DNA of 64,000 nt from assembly GCA_009823505.1 (NCBI GenBank), contig VZQC01001595.1, positions 2,578,411-2,642,410 of the forward strand, given 5' to 3'. Every line of letters starts with the position of its first letter. Positions within the stretch are counted from its first letter, which is position 1. Source of the DNA: Rhizomys pruinosus. Lineage: Eukaryota > Chordata > Mammalia > Rodentia > Spalacidae. The translations under genes and the position numbers were made by a program. Below the pieces are notes generated by a model that was given only the letters and a program-made list of their open reading frames with translations, was not told the DNA's origin and did not search any database. Of the stretch, positions 1 to 12,330 are shown in pieces.

Positions 1-520
1 TATGTTGCTATAGCCTTTGAGGAAACTGGTCAAATTGCACTTGCAGCCAGGAAGCAAAGAGCTATGAATGCTCATGCTAACCTACCCTTCTTCTTTTTAT
101 GCAGTCCTGGACATGAGCCCAGGGAGTGGTGTCAACCCTTGTTATTGTGAGTCTGACCAAGATAATCCCTCATGGGAATGTCAAAGGCTACCCTAATCTA
201 AATAATTTCTCATGGTTGTGCCTAAAGGTTTCTCTCCTATCAATTTGTCAATCAGTATGCAGCCCCATTGGTGAATAAAGCACTTTCATTCTGTAAATTC
301 TCATCCTGTACAAATGGCTACCACAATATAACTTTTGCAAACTAGTAAAAATTTTCTTGTTATATAGACTCATACCACACTTTTACCACTATTGTTAGTA
401 TCTAAGAGAATATTTTTTAATTACCAGCTCAGGTTAGAAATTTATTTTGACCATGTGTTTTAAATAGCTGATAGTTGATAAGTTTTACTGTTACATAGAC
501 ATTAGTAAATTACCAAAAGG
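1..520. other. Unannotated AT-rich sequence
   Basis: No long ORF, RNA gene or recognisable repeat. Positions about 60-300 are slightly less AT-rich and could be a decayed repeat, but I cannot assign it. Confidence 0.4.
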
Positions 521-527
521 GGTGTGT

Positions 528-565
<38 letters not shown>
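521..565. repeat. (GT)n microsatellite
   Basis: About 45 bp of nearly pure GT dinucleotide with one TA interruption near 531. Confidence 0.95.
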
Positions 566-567
<2 letters not shown>

Positions 568-1894
568 AACTTGTTTCATGTTTTTCTAATTTCTTATTTC
601 CTTACAATTTAATGAACCTGGCAGAGACTATTATATGGGGGAAGAAGGGTCCTAATAATCTAGGAATATTACAGATAATCAATTATAGAAAAAATAATAA
701 ACAATATAAGCAAGTAGAAGTGAATAAGAAATGTGTAATAGTCTACAATGAAAAGGGGTTCTTTTTTTTCCACTCTAACAGTTTGTTTTGGGGATAAGAT
801 TAAAAGCGTATATCATAGAACTATGACTCAAGACCAAATATGTCTAACCCACATCAATTTACAGCTCAAATCTCAAAGTAGAATGTGACTCAAATATGTA
901 TACACATATATGTATACATGACTATCACATCATATCATTGGAGCTTAGTTAAGTATATATTAAATTATTTATGTATGTTAAACTTTGGTCTTTGATTTCT
1001 CAAAGGGTTTTATAGGTACACTTAAAATTCTACCCATGGAAATTGTATTTCTTTTTTATTGAATTTTTTTTTGTGCTTTCACTGAAATTGTTTACATTCA
1101 GATTTCTGGTATTATGCTTTTATCTCTTTTTTCTCTTTACTATATATTAGTAACATGTCGCTGCATAACAAAGCGTACCAAAGATTCAGCAGCTTCTATA
1201 ACACATACATTTAGTATCTCATAGTCTCTGTGGTCAAGAATTGGTCACTACCCTTAATAGGCTCTGTAAACTCTAATTAAAATTTTCCTCAGATTGCCAT
1301 CACTGTGTAGGTCCTAATGGGTCAGTATTGCCTTCCAACCAGCGATCATTTGTTGGCATTATTTCACTTTTACAAGCTATTGGCCTAAGGACACCCATGG
1401 TTCTATCAGTGCAAAATATGTGAGAGGAATTACAGAAAGATGACCAGATAAAAGTCAAAATCCTGTAAACTAAGTATAGATATCACATCTCAATATTTTA
1501 TTTATTAAAATGAATGTGCTGATGAGCACATTCTAAGGTAAAGATGTGAGAAAAGTTAACATAAGGAAACAGGATCACTTGGAACCATACCAGACATCTC
1601 CTGGGCCCTTCTGACAGCCTCATATCATCCTTATGGCATGGTGATTGGACAACTATACTTTATACCCATTTTTCATCATGAACTAATTTTGGACTTTCCT
1701 AAAAGTTCCTAAAATATTTGTATTTACAAATCCCTCCATCTTTCATTAACTTTAACAGCTTATACCATTATTATAAAATATCAACCATAGAATCCTAACA
1801 ATGGGTACAATATCATTTAAGCACTGTAACAATTTTAACATTCAGATTTCTGGTATTATGCTTTTTATCTCTTTTTTGTCTTTACTGTATATTA
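566..1894. other. Unannotated AT-rich sequence with a 57-bp direct repeat
   Basis: No gene seen. A segment of about 57 bp at 1093-1150 recurs in the same orientation at 1838-1893 (see findings). The ORF at 612-797 has low complexity and no recognisable domain. Confidence 0.4.
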
Positions 1895-2066
1895 TAGAGC
1901 TCAGTCAGAGCTCAACATAGCCTGCATGGAGGTCCCATCTCTAGCACTGTAGACTAGAACTACAGGTGTGCTGCTACACACATGACTTTTGCATGTTTCT
2001 GGGGATCTGAACTCCAGTTCTCAAGTTTGCAAAACAAACCATTTAACTACGGAGTCATTTCCCCAT
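1895..2066 (-). repeat. Degenerate B4-type SINE (B1 + ID fusion)
   Basis: On the plus strand the order is a B1-like right part followed by a tRNA/ID-like end reading GGGGATCTGAACTCCAG and finishing in CATTTCCCC. This is the layout of a reverse-complemented B4 SINE. It is heavily mutated, so the subfamily is uncertain. Confidence 0.45.
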
Positions 2067-2346
2067 GTTCCTTTTTCTCTCTCATGTTTTTCTCCTTCCT
2101 ACTGGTCTTCTTACTCTTACCAAGTATTCCATCTTCAACTCTTATTTTTCTGAAATCTAGACATTGCATATGACAAAACATATGCAGTGTTTCTCTTCCT
2201 GTGTTGATTATATTTTACTTAACTTGATAAACTCTAGTACCATCCATTTTATTGTAACTAATGTTTTTATTTTTTATAGATGTGTAGTAACATGCTATTA
2301 ATATTTACATTTTTCTTTACATATCACTTGACATATCATCTTAGAA

Positions 2347-2533
2347 ATATGGATATGGAGGAGTCTCAGTTATATGATGACTTTTATTCCAGAAGGGAAG
2401 ATTCCAGGTTTGATTCCCAACACCCACATGGCAAGTAACCACTTTTCTGACTTTTTTTTTTTGACTTTCATAGCATTGTACAACACAAATGTACATGGAA
2501 GGAAAACATACAATTAAAAAGAACAATAAATAA
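2347..2533 (+). repeat. Degenerate B2/B3 SINE
   Basis: It contains the tRNA-derived B box as GGTTTGATTCCCAACACCCA and a B3-like 3' part with CATTGTACAACACAAATG, then an A-rich tail. The middle is interrupted by a T-run. The A box region is poorly preserved. Confidence 0.6.
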
Positions 2534-2871
2534 ATTATTTTGATAAAATAGCAGAATATCAGCCTTGTGCTTAAAATGAACTCTTACTACTCCTTAACAT
2601 GCACTCTTTATTCAGAGTGGGTGATGTCTGTCTATACTTAGATGACCAATTGTTTTGTAAGTATATTGTTAAATTTAACAAAGTTGCTCATTTTGACATC
2701 TTTTTCTGGTATCCTGTGTCATGGACTGTCTCTTAATACAGAAAAAGTTAACATTTTTTATCAGGACTTGAATTCAAACACTATAAGCACTAATGCCATC
2801 ATTTATCACATGAGGTCCATGATGTCATACAGTTTTTGAACAGAGTGAGTCTATTTTAAAATCTTTAATTT

Positions 2872-3106
2872 AGGACTGGAGAGATGGCCTAGTATTTAAG
2901 AGCACCGATTGCTCTTGCAGAGGAACCGGGTTCAGTCCCCAGTACCCACATGGTGGCTAAGAACCGTCATTAACTCCAGTTCCAGGGGAATCCAACACTC
3001 TCGTCTGACCTCTGCGGCATTACACGACACGGGTGCACAAACCCACATGCAGACAGTACTTTCATACACATACAAGGATAAATAAATAAAATAAAAAATA
3101 AAAAAT
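2872..3106 (+). repeat. B2/B3 SINE (short form)
   Basis: It starts GGACTGGAGAGATGGCC, the tRNA-derived A box region, has B box GGGTTCAGTCCCCAGTACCC, and ends in an A-rich (AATAAA)n tail. A 14-bp TSD with one mismatch flanks it at 2858-2871 and 3107-3120. It lacks the 17-bp internal duplication seen in most other B2/B3 copies here. Confidence 0.9.
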
Positions 3107-3863
3107 AAAATGTTTAATTTAACACTCATTTTTATAATCTTAGCTCTACTAAATGAATATTATTTTAATTTCTCTTTCATTTTTCATATGTTTCAAAGAA
3201 AATTGAACTTACGAAATAGTAATTTTCTTTCTTTTTTCTATAACTTAGAATATTACTAGAAATGTCTGGATAATTATGGATTCTAGCAATCACAAATGCA
3301 TGTAACTTTTCCAGGTTTTACAATTTCAGTATGTCTGTGATTATATGATAAACTACTTATTAGCCAGTTCTTATTCCATATGCTTTTAATTTAAGAAAAA
3401 TTATACATAAATTAAATGGCTGATTTGAACGGGTAGAATTTGAGTTTATATTTTACCAATATTCAAATTATAGTATAAAATTAAATTCCTTAAAATATTT
3501 TATTGAGGTAAACAGTATAATTCAAATGTAGGTGGTTACCTAAATAAATGTGGTTTCATTTTAATTGCCTTTTGTTCATTGTTCTGGTGTAAGGCATTTG
3601 GATATTTAGTATCAAATAAAATTTTACATTTTCCTTTTTCATATAAACTTATGTTTACTATGCAATCAAACAAAAGTGCTTGTAAACGATTTACTCATTC
3701 ATGTATTAAAATGAATAAATTGCACTAAAATCTTATGAATGAGGAAAAGAGGAAATATTTTATTGTAAATAATTTATTTTTACATTTATATAGAAAATTT
3801 TAAGGAAAATATATATTTTCCTTTGATCACTCTCTATAAAATTTCTGCAGTAAATGCATTTCT
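3107..3863. other. Unannotated AT-rich sequence
   Basis: I see no gene and no repeat I can name. Confidence 0.4.
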
Positions 3864-4112
3864 ATAAGAGATTGGGGAGTTTTTTCAGTTGACAAAGTAT
3901 GAGGATCTGAGTTCAGATCTCCATTCCCAGCATAAAAACTGAATGCAATATAATGCATCATGTCTGTAATCCCAGCTTTGTAAGGCACAGACATAAGGTG
4001 AAGAGTGATAGGAGAAAACACTTGAGGTACCTCTGGTGTCCACACTCACAGACTTTCATAGAAACACCTGGACACACATGTACACACACATGTGCACATG
4101 CACAAAAATTTT
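3864..4112 (+). repeat. B4-type SINE
   Basis: An ID/tRNA-like head (GGATCTGAGTTCAGATCTCC) is followed by a B1-like part (CTGTAATCCCAGC) and a CA-rich 3' end. This composite order is typical of B4. Confidence 0.55.
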
Positions 4113-4227
4113 TATATTGGTATATAGCATGCTTGGTTTTCTCATTTAGACTCTTTTTAAAATTTCTTGAAAGTTTTTCAATTTGTTTTTCAAAATTCCT
4201 GACATTATATGACTACATGAGATTGCT

Positions 4228-6263
4228 TTACCAGACTTCTAGCTATATTACAGGGCTATAGTCATAAAGACAGCCTGGTACTAGCACAAAAACAGACCCT
4301 TTGACCAATGAAACAAAATTGAAGATCCAAACTTGAGCTCATACAATTTCAACCACCTCATATTTGACAAAGGAGCAAAAAAAAAATCTCAATTGAGGAA
4401 GGATAGCATCTTCAGCAAATTGTGCTGGCAAAACTGGATCATCATTTGGAGAAGAACAAAATTAAACCCCTATTTCTAACCCTGTACAAAAATCAACTCC
4501 AAGCGTATCAAAGAACTTAACATAAAACCTAAAACCCTGAAGGTGACAGAAGAGAAATTTAGCAGCAACCTACAAGACATAGGTGTAGGAAAAGACTTTC
4601 TAAATCAGACAGCAGCTGGACAGGAAATAGGGTCAACATTTGACAAATGGGACCTCATCAAACTCGAAAGCTTCTGTACAGCTAAAGAAACAATCAAGGG
4701 GGCTGGAGAGATGGCCTGGCGGTTAAGAGCGCTGATTGCTCTTACAGAGGACCCGGGTTCGATCCCCAGCACCCACATGGCGGCCGAAAACCGTCTGAAA
4801 CTCCAATTCCAGGAGAACTCCAGTTCCAGGGGAATCCGAGACCCTCTTCTGACCTCCGCGGCATTGCACGACACGGGTGCACAAACTTGCATGTAGACAG
4901 TACATTCATACACATACAAAAATAAATAAAAAAAAATTAATAAAAAAAAATTAAAAAAAAAGAAAGAAACAATCAAGGAAGTGAAGAGAAAACCCACAGA
5001 GTGGGATGAAACCTTCACCAATGATACATCTGACAGAGCATTAACATCCAGAATATATAGACTACTCTTAAAACAAACAAGTAAGAAAACAAATGACCTA
5101 CTCAAAAGATGGAGTAAAGAGCTGAACAGAGACTTCACCAGTGAGGAAGTAAAGATGGCTGAGAAACATCTTAAAAAGTGTTCAACATCATTAATAACTA
5201 AGGAAATGCAAGTTAAAACCACTCTGACATCATCTCACTCTGATAAGACTGGCTAAGATCAAGAAAACAAAAGACACCAAATGCTGTAGAGGTTGTGGGG
5301 AAAGGGGAACACTCATCCACTGCTGGTGGGAATGTAAACTAGTCAAAGCACTATGGAAGGCAGTGTGGAGAACATTTAGAAGACTCAAAATGAGCCCACT
5401 ATAGGACCCAGTCATACTACTCCTGGGTATATACCCACAAGACTCATCCTACTGCAAAGATACATGCACATCTGTGTTTATTGCATCTCTCTTCACAATA
5501 GTGAAGAGCTGGAACCAACCCAAATGCCCCTCAACTGACGAGTGGTTAACAAAAATATCTTACATCTACACAGTGGAGTTCTAGTCAACCATAAAGAAAG
5601 ATGACATCATGAACTTTGCAGGTAAATGGATGGAACTTGAAGCCATTATGCTAAGTGCAGTAACTCAGTCCCAGAAAAAACAAATGGCAAATGGATTCCC
5701 TCATTTGTGGATGCTAACACCAAAACCCCAGTTGAAAAGCAAGCTGAACAACATTATTGTTATATTTCTTTTTATCTGAAAGAAACTGTGCTGTTATAAT
5801 GTGACTCTCTTAATGGGCTCTAGAATTGACCTACCACTTATTTTCAGACTCTGTAATTACTGTATATGGGTGGAAGGCATGTATTCATATTTTAGAGTAA
5901 TATAAAATTAAAGGGAAAATGTGAATGCCTAAACATATTTTGGAATTAACATACAGTTTATTCTTGGAGGTCATAATTTTCATACATATGTGATGGTTAT
6001 ATAGGCATATGTTGGAGCAATAGAAAGGAGAGGGAAAAACAACATAAAGACTGGGTCAAATAACTGACTGATACAGTTAAATTCTATCCAAAACACCAAG
6101 CCTCTGCAGTGAAAATCTTTGGAAAGACTGATATAAAGATGCAAGAAATGTATGGCAGAGGGAATGAACTGGGGTTGGGTGGGGGGGCAGGCAGAGGTGA
6201 ATGTGTCTAAATTAGACTGAAAGATAATGTATGAAATACACAAATCATCAATAAAATTATTTT
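4228..6263 (+). mobile_element. L1 LINE, 5'-truncated (ORF2 C-terminus and 3' UTR)
   Basis: It begins inside ORF2 and runs through the C-terminal cysteine-containing region to about 5780, then through an L1 3' UTR with a G-rich tract near 6175 and an AATAAA-type end near 6255. A B2 at 4700-4962 splits it. Another B2 sits in its A-rich end with a TSD of 6249-6263 and 6499-6513. Frameshifts and stops make ORF2 non-functional. The C-terminal segments share typical L1 blocks, such as the peptide HCWWECKLV, with the other copies in the window. Confidence 0.9.
4700..4962 (+). repeat. B2/B3 SINE (17-bp duplication form) inside an L1
   Basis: It starts GGGCTGGAGAGATGGCC, has B box GGGTTCGATCCCCAGCACCC, and carries two tandem 17-bp units near 4800-4835. 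The tail is A-rich. A perfect 16-bp TSD, AAAGAAACAATCAAGG, flanks it at 4684-4699 and 4963-4978, inside the L1 ORF2. Confidence 0.95.
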
Positions 6264-6498
6264 TTTATTTTATTTATTTCTGTATGTGTATGAATGTACT
6301 GTCTCCATGCAAGTTTGTGCACCCGTGTCATGCAATGCCGCGGAGGTCAGAAGAGGGTGTCAGATTCCTGGAACTGGAGTTCTCCTGGAATTGGAGCTTC
6401 AGATGGTTCTCGGCCGCCATGTGGGTGCTGGGGATCGAACCCGGGTCCTCTGTAAGAGCAGCCGGTGCCCTTAACCGCTAGGCCATCTCTCCAGCCCC
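6264..6498 (-). repeat. B2/B3 SINE (17-bp duplication form) in an L1 tail
   Basis: Reverse-complement B2/B3 with a T-rich start and an end in CATCTCTCCAGCCCC. TSD CAATAAAATTATTTT at 6249-6263 and 6499-6513. The overlapping peptide beginning MYECTV is antisense SINE sequence that recurs at most B2 copies and is not a gene. Confidence 0.93.
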
Positions 6499-6513
6499 CA
6501 ATAAAATTATTTT

Positions 6514-7079
6514 TAAAAAAGTGAAAGCAGGATAAGTCCTGTGCATTTTAACAGTTAGGACTTCTTCCCAATTGACTGTTCTTCCTGATTTCTACCTTAA
6601 GCTCTGTGCCGCTCGTTGTAAGAACTCAGAGCACAGCTTTACCTAGGGTCAAAGTGATGCTTCCCACCATCCTCACACCCTAATGCAGAGAAGCTCTTCA
6701 GTTATTTGAATCATATGTTTGTCTTCTAGGCATATATTTGAATAGAAAAATAAAAGTGTTCTTACACCATGAATGAAAATGACAAATTCCTCTCCCAAAG
6801 TAATTTTTCTAACACTAGTGTTATACAATTTATGATACAATGACCTAGATCAACAACCTAACATTTGTTTTCTTGTTTGCATGTTTAAAAAGGATGAAAA
6901 ATACTTCTTTCAGTGTCTTCAAATAATATTTATTTATTACAAATTATGTATGTCAGCGGTTCTCAAGTAAATATTATTTTCTTCATGATCTTTATGTATC
7001 TTCTGGATTATATTGTATTAAACTTTTAAATCACTTAACAAAAATTGGTTGATACTTAGTTTGTCAACATTTCATCTCT
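6514..7079. other. Unannotated sequence
   Basis: No gene or clear repeat seen. Confidence 0.35.
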
Positions 7080-7390
7080 GATACATAATACCTGAGAAAA
7101 CATAAGGGAGAAATATTGGTTTGGATCTCTCTTTCAGAGTTTTGAGAACTTCCTTGCATATATCTATGTTTTTGGTGCCCTGTGGCAAAGAGGACTAATA
7201 ATGGTGCATGGAACATGTGCAATGTGAGAATTCTCATCTAGTAAATACCAGGACAGAGAAGAAATATGATCAGAAGGATCCCTTTAGAAGCAAAATCGAC
7301 CTTTCAAAGATATGCCACCAATGGCTCACTTTTAACAAGACCTCACCTCCCTATATCCCATTCAGTTATGAACTCATAAATGGATTATGT
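7080..7390 (-). repeat. Degenerate LTR-type rodent repeat (possible MaLR)
   Basis: The order of blocks (TTTCAGAG, GTGGCAAAG, a GGAACATGTG-like run, AGACCTCACCTCCC, CCATTCAGTTATGA) resembles the reverse complement of MaLR-type LTRs. No TSD was found and the match is from memory only. Confidence 0.3.
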
Positions 7391-7868
7391 AATACCAGGT
7401 GAGATCCACAGAGGGATGCCACATAATGATGGTGGAATTATGAGTTCTTTATTAATAGCCAGCTGTCAGAGAGGGAGCTAATGTGCAAAAGATCTCTCAA
7501 CCCTGAGAAAAAGCTTGGGAGGGCTTATACAGCTTAAATCCATAATTACATCATGCCAGAGGCACAGCCAATAACCATAGTTACATCAGATCACCATAGT
7601 TACGCTAGACCAGGGGCATGTCAGTTAATGAAGATGTTTTCAGTTAACAATGAGTTTCAATAAAGAAAAAAAAAGCAAGTTCCTCATAATTGAAACAATG
7701 CGTTCCATACACATGATGCAGGTATAGATGGGATGGAGAATATGCTTTCTGGATGTGCTACCTGGCTACTCATAAGGTTGCCAGTATTGTAGAAACAATA
7801 TACTTCCTGAAACTAGCCACATGCCTGGCCATCTGCAGTGGGAATAACTTTCACTTTCCACAAGTGAA
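7391..7868 (-). repeat. Possible LTR fragment, unclassified
   Basis: Moderately GC-rich against the surroundings. It contains repeated CCATAGTTAC blocks and, on the minus strand, an AATAAAG-like signal near 7450. It has the look of an LTR but I cannot name the family. Confidence 0.25.
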
Positions 7869-7880
7869 AGATAAATAATC

Positions 7881-7950
7881 CAATAAAATACACAGGAAGG
7901 TTTTTCTCCCCAAACTAAAGTAAATTATATCTTAATATTTTAAATTGATT
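7881..7950. repeat. Left arm of a 70-bp inverted repeat
   Basis: The reverse complement of this segment matches 9355-9424 with two mismatches over 70 bp. See findings. Confidence 0.85.
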
Positions 7951-8173
7951 GACAAATATTTTAACTGACTCGTACATATTTTAATTAGCTTTATTCTGAT
8001 ATAAAAATTCTTGACATATTTTTCAATATCTCAACTATGCTATTGTGGCATTTGTACAGTTTATTGTCTCTCTTGAAAAATATAAGAGTCCTGAAGCTCT
8101 TTCTTTAATAAGTGATATGTTCATCATGATCGAATGTTTAAGGATTTTTCTTCTTTTCTTTAATTTCATAGTT

Positions 8174-8393
8174 TGGGGCTATAGAGCTGGCCCAGAGGTT
8201 AAGAGTACTTTTGATGTTCCAGAGGACCAAAGTTCAGTTCCTAGCAGCTACGTGGGCAGATCTTAAGATATTTTAATTTGTAACTCTGGTTCTGATGGAT
8301 CTCAACCCTGCTTCTGACCTCTCTGGTCACTCACACACATTAACATATACTCACATAAACACAGACATATTCATAAATAAAAATAGAAATAAA
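8174..8393 (+). repeat. Degenerate B2-type SINE
   Basis: A head GGGGCTATAGAGCTGGCCCAGAGG and B-box-like AAAGTTCAGTTCCTAGCAGC are followed by a B2/B3-like 3' part and an A-rich (AAATA)n tail. Confidence 0.6.
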
Positions 8394-8841
8394 AATGGTT
8401 CATTTGACAGCCCGTCCTCTGTACCCAAGAACCTGCCTTAGATAGTTCTATGGTGACATGCTTATGTATGTAAAACTCAAGTACCTTTTAGAAGGTGGTG
8501 CACTTCTTTCTTTTTGTGTCATTAAATTATGCACATTCTGTTGTCAACTCTAGGGCCCACACCCTCCCTATAGCATTGCTGACTGGAGTTTTAAGAATTC
8601 TTTTTTTGTGTGTGTATAAAGAAAATTATTTAAAAAAAATAAAAAAATTAAAAAAAAGAAATACAAATGAATCTTACAAAATTTCATAGCTTGACAAATT
8701 TAATAGAAATATATCTTAATATTCTTGTGGACTCTAGTAATATCCTGAGGACATAACTTCACACTGTCTTCCACATCAGGGAATTTTTCTTTGAGATTTA
8801 AGGATTTACTATTTTGTTTTTCAGTCTATATCTCTGCTTCT

Positions 8842-8844
<3 letters not shown>

Positions 8845-8886
<42 letters not shown>
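8845..8886. repeat. (CT)n microsatellite
   Basis: About 42 bp of pure TC dinucleotide. Confidence 0.95.
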
Positions 8887-8888
<2 letters not shown>

Positions 8889-9010
8889 GCTCTCATTCCC
8901 TTTCTGCTTTTCTGTCTCTCTTTCTGTCTATATACCTTATATACAATTTGTATCTAAAAGTTATATCATTCTTATGCTCTCTTACTTTCTAAAATTTTTA
9001 ATATTTTAAA

Positions 9011-9158
9011 CCGTGCGTGGTGGTACACGCCTTTAATCCTGGCACTTGGGAGGCAGAGGCAGGCGGATCTCTGAGAGTTCAAGGCCAGCCTGGTCTACAG
9101 AGTGAGTTCCAGGTGAACTGGGGCTACAGGGAGACCCCATCTCGAAAAGACCAAAAAA
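9011..9158 (+). repeat. B1 SINE
   Basis: It starts CCGTGCGTGGTGGTACACGC and contains the 7SL-derived GGAGGCAGAGGCAGGCGG and CAGCCTGGTCTACAGAG blocks, ending in an A-rich tail. An imperfect TSD of about 18 bp (AATTTTTAATATTTTAAA type) flanks it at 8992-9010 and about 9156-9173. Confidence 0.93.
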
Positions 9159-9354
9159 ATTTTAATATTTTAAATCACACCCTTCTTCCCTTCAGACATC
9201 ATTCACTTATTATTATGTATTTTAATTCCAGTTTCTCCACAAACTTTTCCTTTTCTAAGTCTCTTCTCTTTTCATAATGCTTTTCCTAAAAGCATTTTAA
9301 TTATGAATTGAGTTGTAGGTTTATTTAATATAGTTTATCATTAAAATATATTTT

Positions 9355-9424
9355 AATCAATTTAAAATATTAAGATATAATTTACTTTAGTTTGTGGAGA
9401 AAAACCTTCCTGCGTATTTTATTG
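9355..9424. repeat. Right arm of a 70-bp inverted repeat
   Basis: Partner of 7881-7950, with about 1.4 kb between the arms containing a SINE, (CT)n and a B1. Confidence 0.85.
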
Positions 9425-11864
9425 CTCATTGAGATGTTATTCAGTTCCTTATTGTCTTTCTTTCTCAGCATAGATTATTTATGAAAGTGGCTAAAACTTT
9501 TCTGTTGCTTTTTTCTCATATGAAGTTAACATTCTACAACTCTAAGATGTGTGGAGAGTTGAAAGTAACTTCACATTTATTTGATACAATTTATTTGATA
9601 CAATTTATTTGATACAATTGAATTTTTTATTCTTATTGTGATGCTTTGCATTCCTACAGAACCATATTCAGCATTTTTGACAGAAAATGCTTTTAAAATT
9701 GTGTAAATAGCATGTCCCTCTGCTTTCTGTACCACCATAGTTTTATTAATATTTGAATCTTCTCTTTAATAATTTCTTTTTCTTGTTCATTTCAAGTCCA
9801 ATTTCATCAGGCTCTTCTTGGTTTGGTTCTTTTTTTTTTTCTTATTAATTTCAGTATTTCCAAGGAATCAGGTTTTTTATATAACTTGTCACATTTTCCC
9901 CTATGAATTCTCCTATGAATTTTTGAGGTGTAGTCAGCTGCTCATGTCTAATTGGCCTTTAAATCTTTTCATAGCATAACTATGGGGAATTTCTCAAGTC
10001 TTTCAGAATTTCTCTTTTGTTTTCGGTTTCTATCAGTTTCCTCCTATTATCAGGTTGATTACGTTATGATGCTGTAGATTCTTGCATTTTTGTGTTTGTC
10101 CTCCAGTGCATGTGAATCTGGAGAGATCACAGAGTGCAATGCTTTCCTGTCAATACTATTCCAAGGTCATTGCTTTAGCTTTCATAGTTGTATTGCTTGC
10201 ATTCATATACATATTGGATTTACCTGAATTCTCATCATCATTTTTAGAATCAACCTCTTCAAATACTGTAATCTGGATTTATTAATAAAAAATTAATAGA
10301 TTTTATGCTTTGAACTCTTCATGTTGTTTTAATCACTTGTTAAACGGTGAAACTACTAGTAATAGTAGAATTTAAAAATGTTACTTCTGAACTGAGTATG
10401 GGATATTTTAATGAATACTCTGGCAGTAGGATGTCTGTTTTGTTCTCTGAACTATTCCCTTTCAAGAAAATTGTTTGGAATCAGTGTTATCTTTTAGATA
10501 TAAATGACTCCCGCATAAGGAGGAATCCTTCCAGCTGCTGGTGTGATCGTGGAGTTTATTGGCTCAGTTCATCTGTAGTTTAAATGAAATGGCAAAACGA
10601 ACTCCACTTTGCTCTAGCTGGCTTTTGCTTTACCCTGTGTTGCACTTGTGAAAAGTGAAAGATAAATAAATAAATTAAAATGAGGATTGACATTAAAGAA
10701 AATGGTAAGCAAAATCATATTTTCAACTATTTAATTTAGATGAGATAGTATATTAGGCAATCTTTCAATGTATATACACTGACTATGCTAAGCATAGAGA
10801 AAGAAGCAGAAATGTTCACAGGTGTAATAGTATAAAAACTTATTGCTTTGACTCATATCCTAAGAAGATGGAGTAATGGAAAAGAAAAGATAAATGATCA
10901 AAGTATAACCTAAGATCTTCATAGGAAGCTGCCAAATAGAAATAAAATGAGCTAGGGTATCACTTTAAAGTCTTAGCTTAAATCAAAATTACAAGCACAA
11001 CTCTTTCTAATTAACAAAATATAAGCCTGAACATTCTCCTTAAATGGAGAGATAACTAAAATAGTATGAAATAAATGATCAAGTAAAGTGATATAAATTG
11101 GCTTAACCTCCTTAATGGAGAAGGAAAAGTATTTTCACCTGTATATCTAAATAACAAACACAATTCAATATTCTATGCAGAGATATAGAGGTATACTTAA
11201 GTATAGCAGAAGGATGAATGTCTAGGAAATTAAAACTTAACAGTACATAAGGAATTCACGTAAACAAAAGGTAGGCCACAGTATTGATAACTGATGAGAG
11301 AGATCAAATACAATATATTAAAGAAAAAAAATGACAGTTTATAGTTCCAAAGATGGTTATAACACTCAAGCTTTGTCTATTAATGCTGAAAGGTGCAAAA
11401 ATAATCCAACAAAGGAGAAAATAGCAACTATGTAAATAATTACACACACAGGCACACTTGTGATAGTATATAAGATTTCAACCTAAGATTTAGCAAATGA
11501 TGAAATATTAATAAGCTTGTTCAATATTTTAGCACATGATTATGTAGAAATCTGAATAATGCTCTGAGAGGTGATCTGGATACTCAAATCAGTGGGAGAC
11601 TCATTTAGATTTGAGTGAATAATGTGAATTCTTGCTCACTGTTATTAGAACCAACTCATCCTCAATAAGCTCCATTCATATCCGCTTCCCTCAATGCTCA
11701 TCCACTGGATTGCAAGCCTGATTGTGTGACTCAAATATGCATCAACTACTTACTAAGCTTCATAAGAAATTGCATATATCATCCACAGTGGTTCTGGTGA
11801 AAATATCCTTCCAAAACTGTGTTTAACACTATTTCAAATCTCATATATTCATCTATACCTTGTT
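9425..11864. other. Unannotated sequence with a 14-bp triplicate
   Basis: No gene or assignable repeat. At 9576-9617 the unit TTTATTTGATACAA occurs three times in tandem. The ORFs at 10082-10285 and 10347-10583 have no recognisable domain. Confidence 0.4.
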
Positions 11865-12330
11865 TCTCTCTCATGTGTGGAGATAGATTCTCACTACCTT
11901 TCCTCCTTTTTAATGATTGCATTTAGCTTTCTCCCATCCACACTCCATAGCCCCCTCCCCAACCATATTTCATGTCAGGATGTCTCTCAGTGCAAGTTCA
12001 TCCATGGGAGTGTAGTCAACCTATCTAGAGTCCCTCCTTAAAGAACAACCAGCAGCAATCAGTTCCCAGTAGTTCCTCAGGTAGGGTGGGCCTGCTGCCC
12101 TTGTTTTATGCTGAGATTTGGTCTGATTGAGTTTGCATGGGCCTTGTGCATGCTGTCACCCTTGTTCCGAGTTCATATGAATAGGTTGCCAGTGCCCTCA
12201 AAGCCTTTGTTTCCTTATGTTCACATACAATCCTGACTCCTACAGCCTTTCCTCCCCCTCTTCTGCAAAGGTCCCTGAGCCAGGGGTGGAGGAGTTTTAA
12301 TATAGGAATCCTATCTTGGGACACACAATT
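11865..12330 (-). mobile_element. Lx-type L1 3' UTR remnant
   Basis: Blocks such as CAGTGCAAGTTCATCCATG, GGTCTGATTGAGTTTGCATG and the TTTCCTCCCCCTCTTCTGCA stretch parallel the minus-strand L1 3' UTR at 33165-33528. It reads as an old L1 3' UTR on the minus strand. Confidence 0.6.

Noticed and set aside
6286..6474. Recurring 60-65 residue ORFs starting MYECTV or MYCLHA with [11 protein letters not shown] (also at 30235, 39429, 46790, 53175, 62762)
   Set aside because: They are the antisense strand of B2/B3 SINEs and recur only because the SINE does. No coding evidence.
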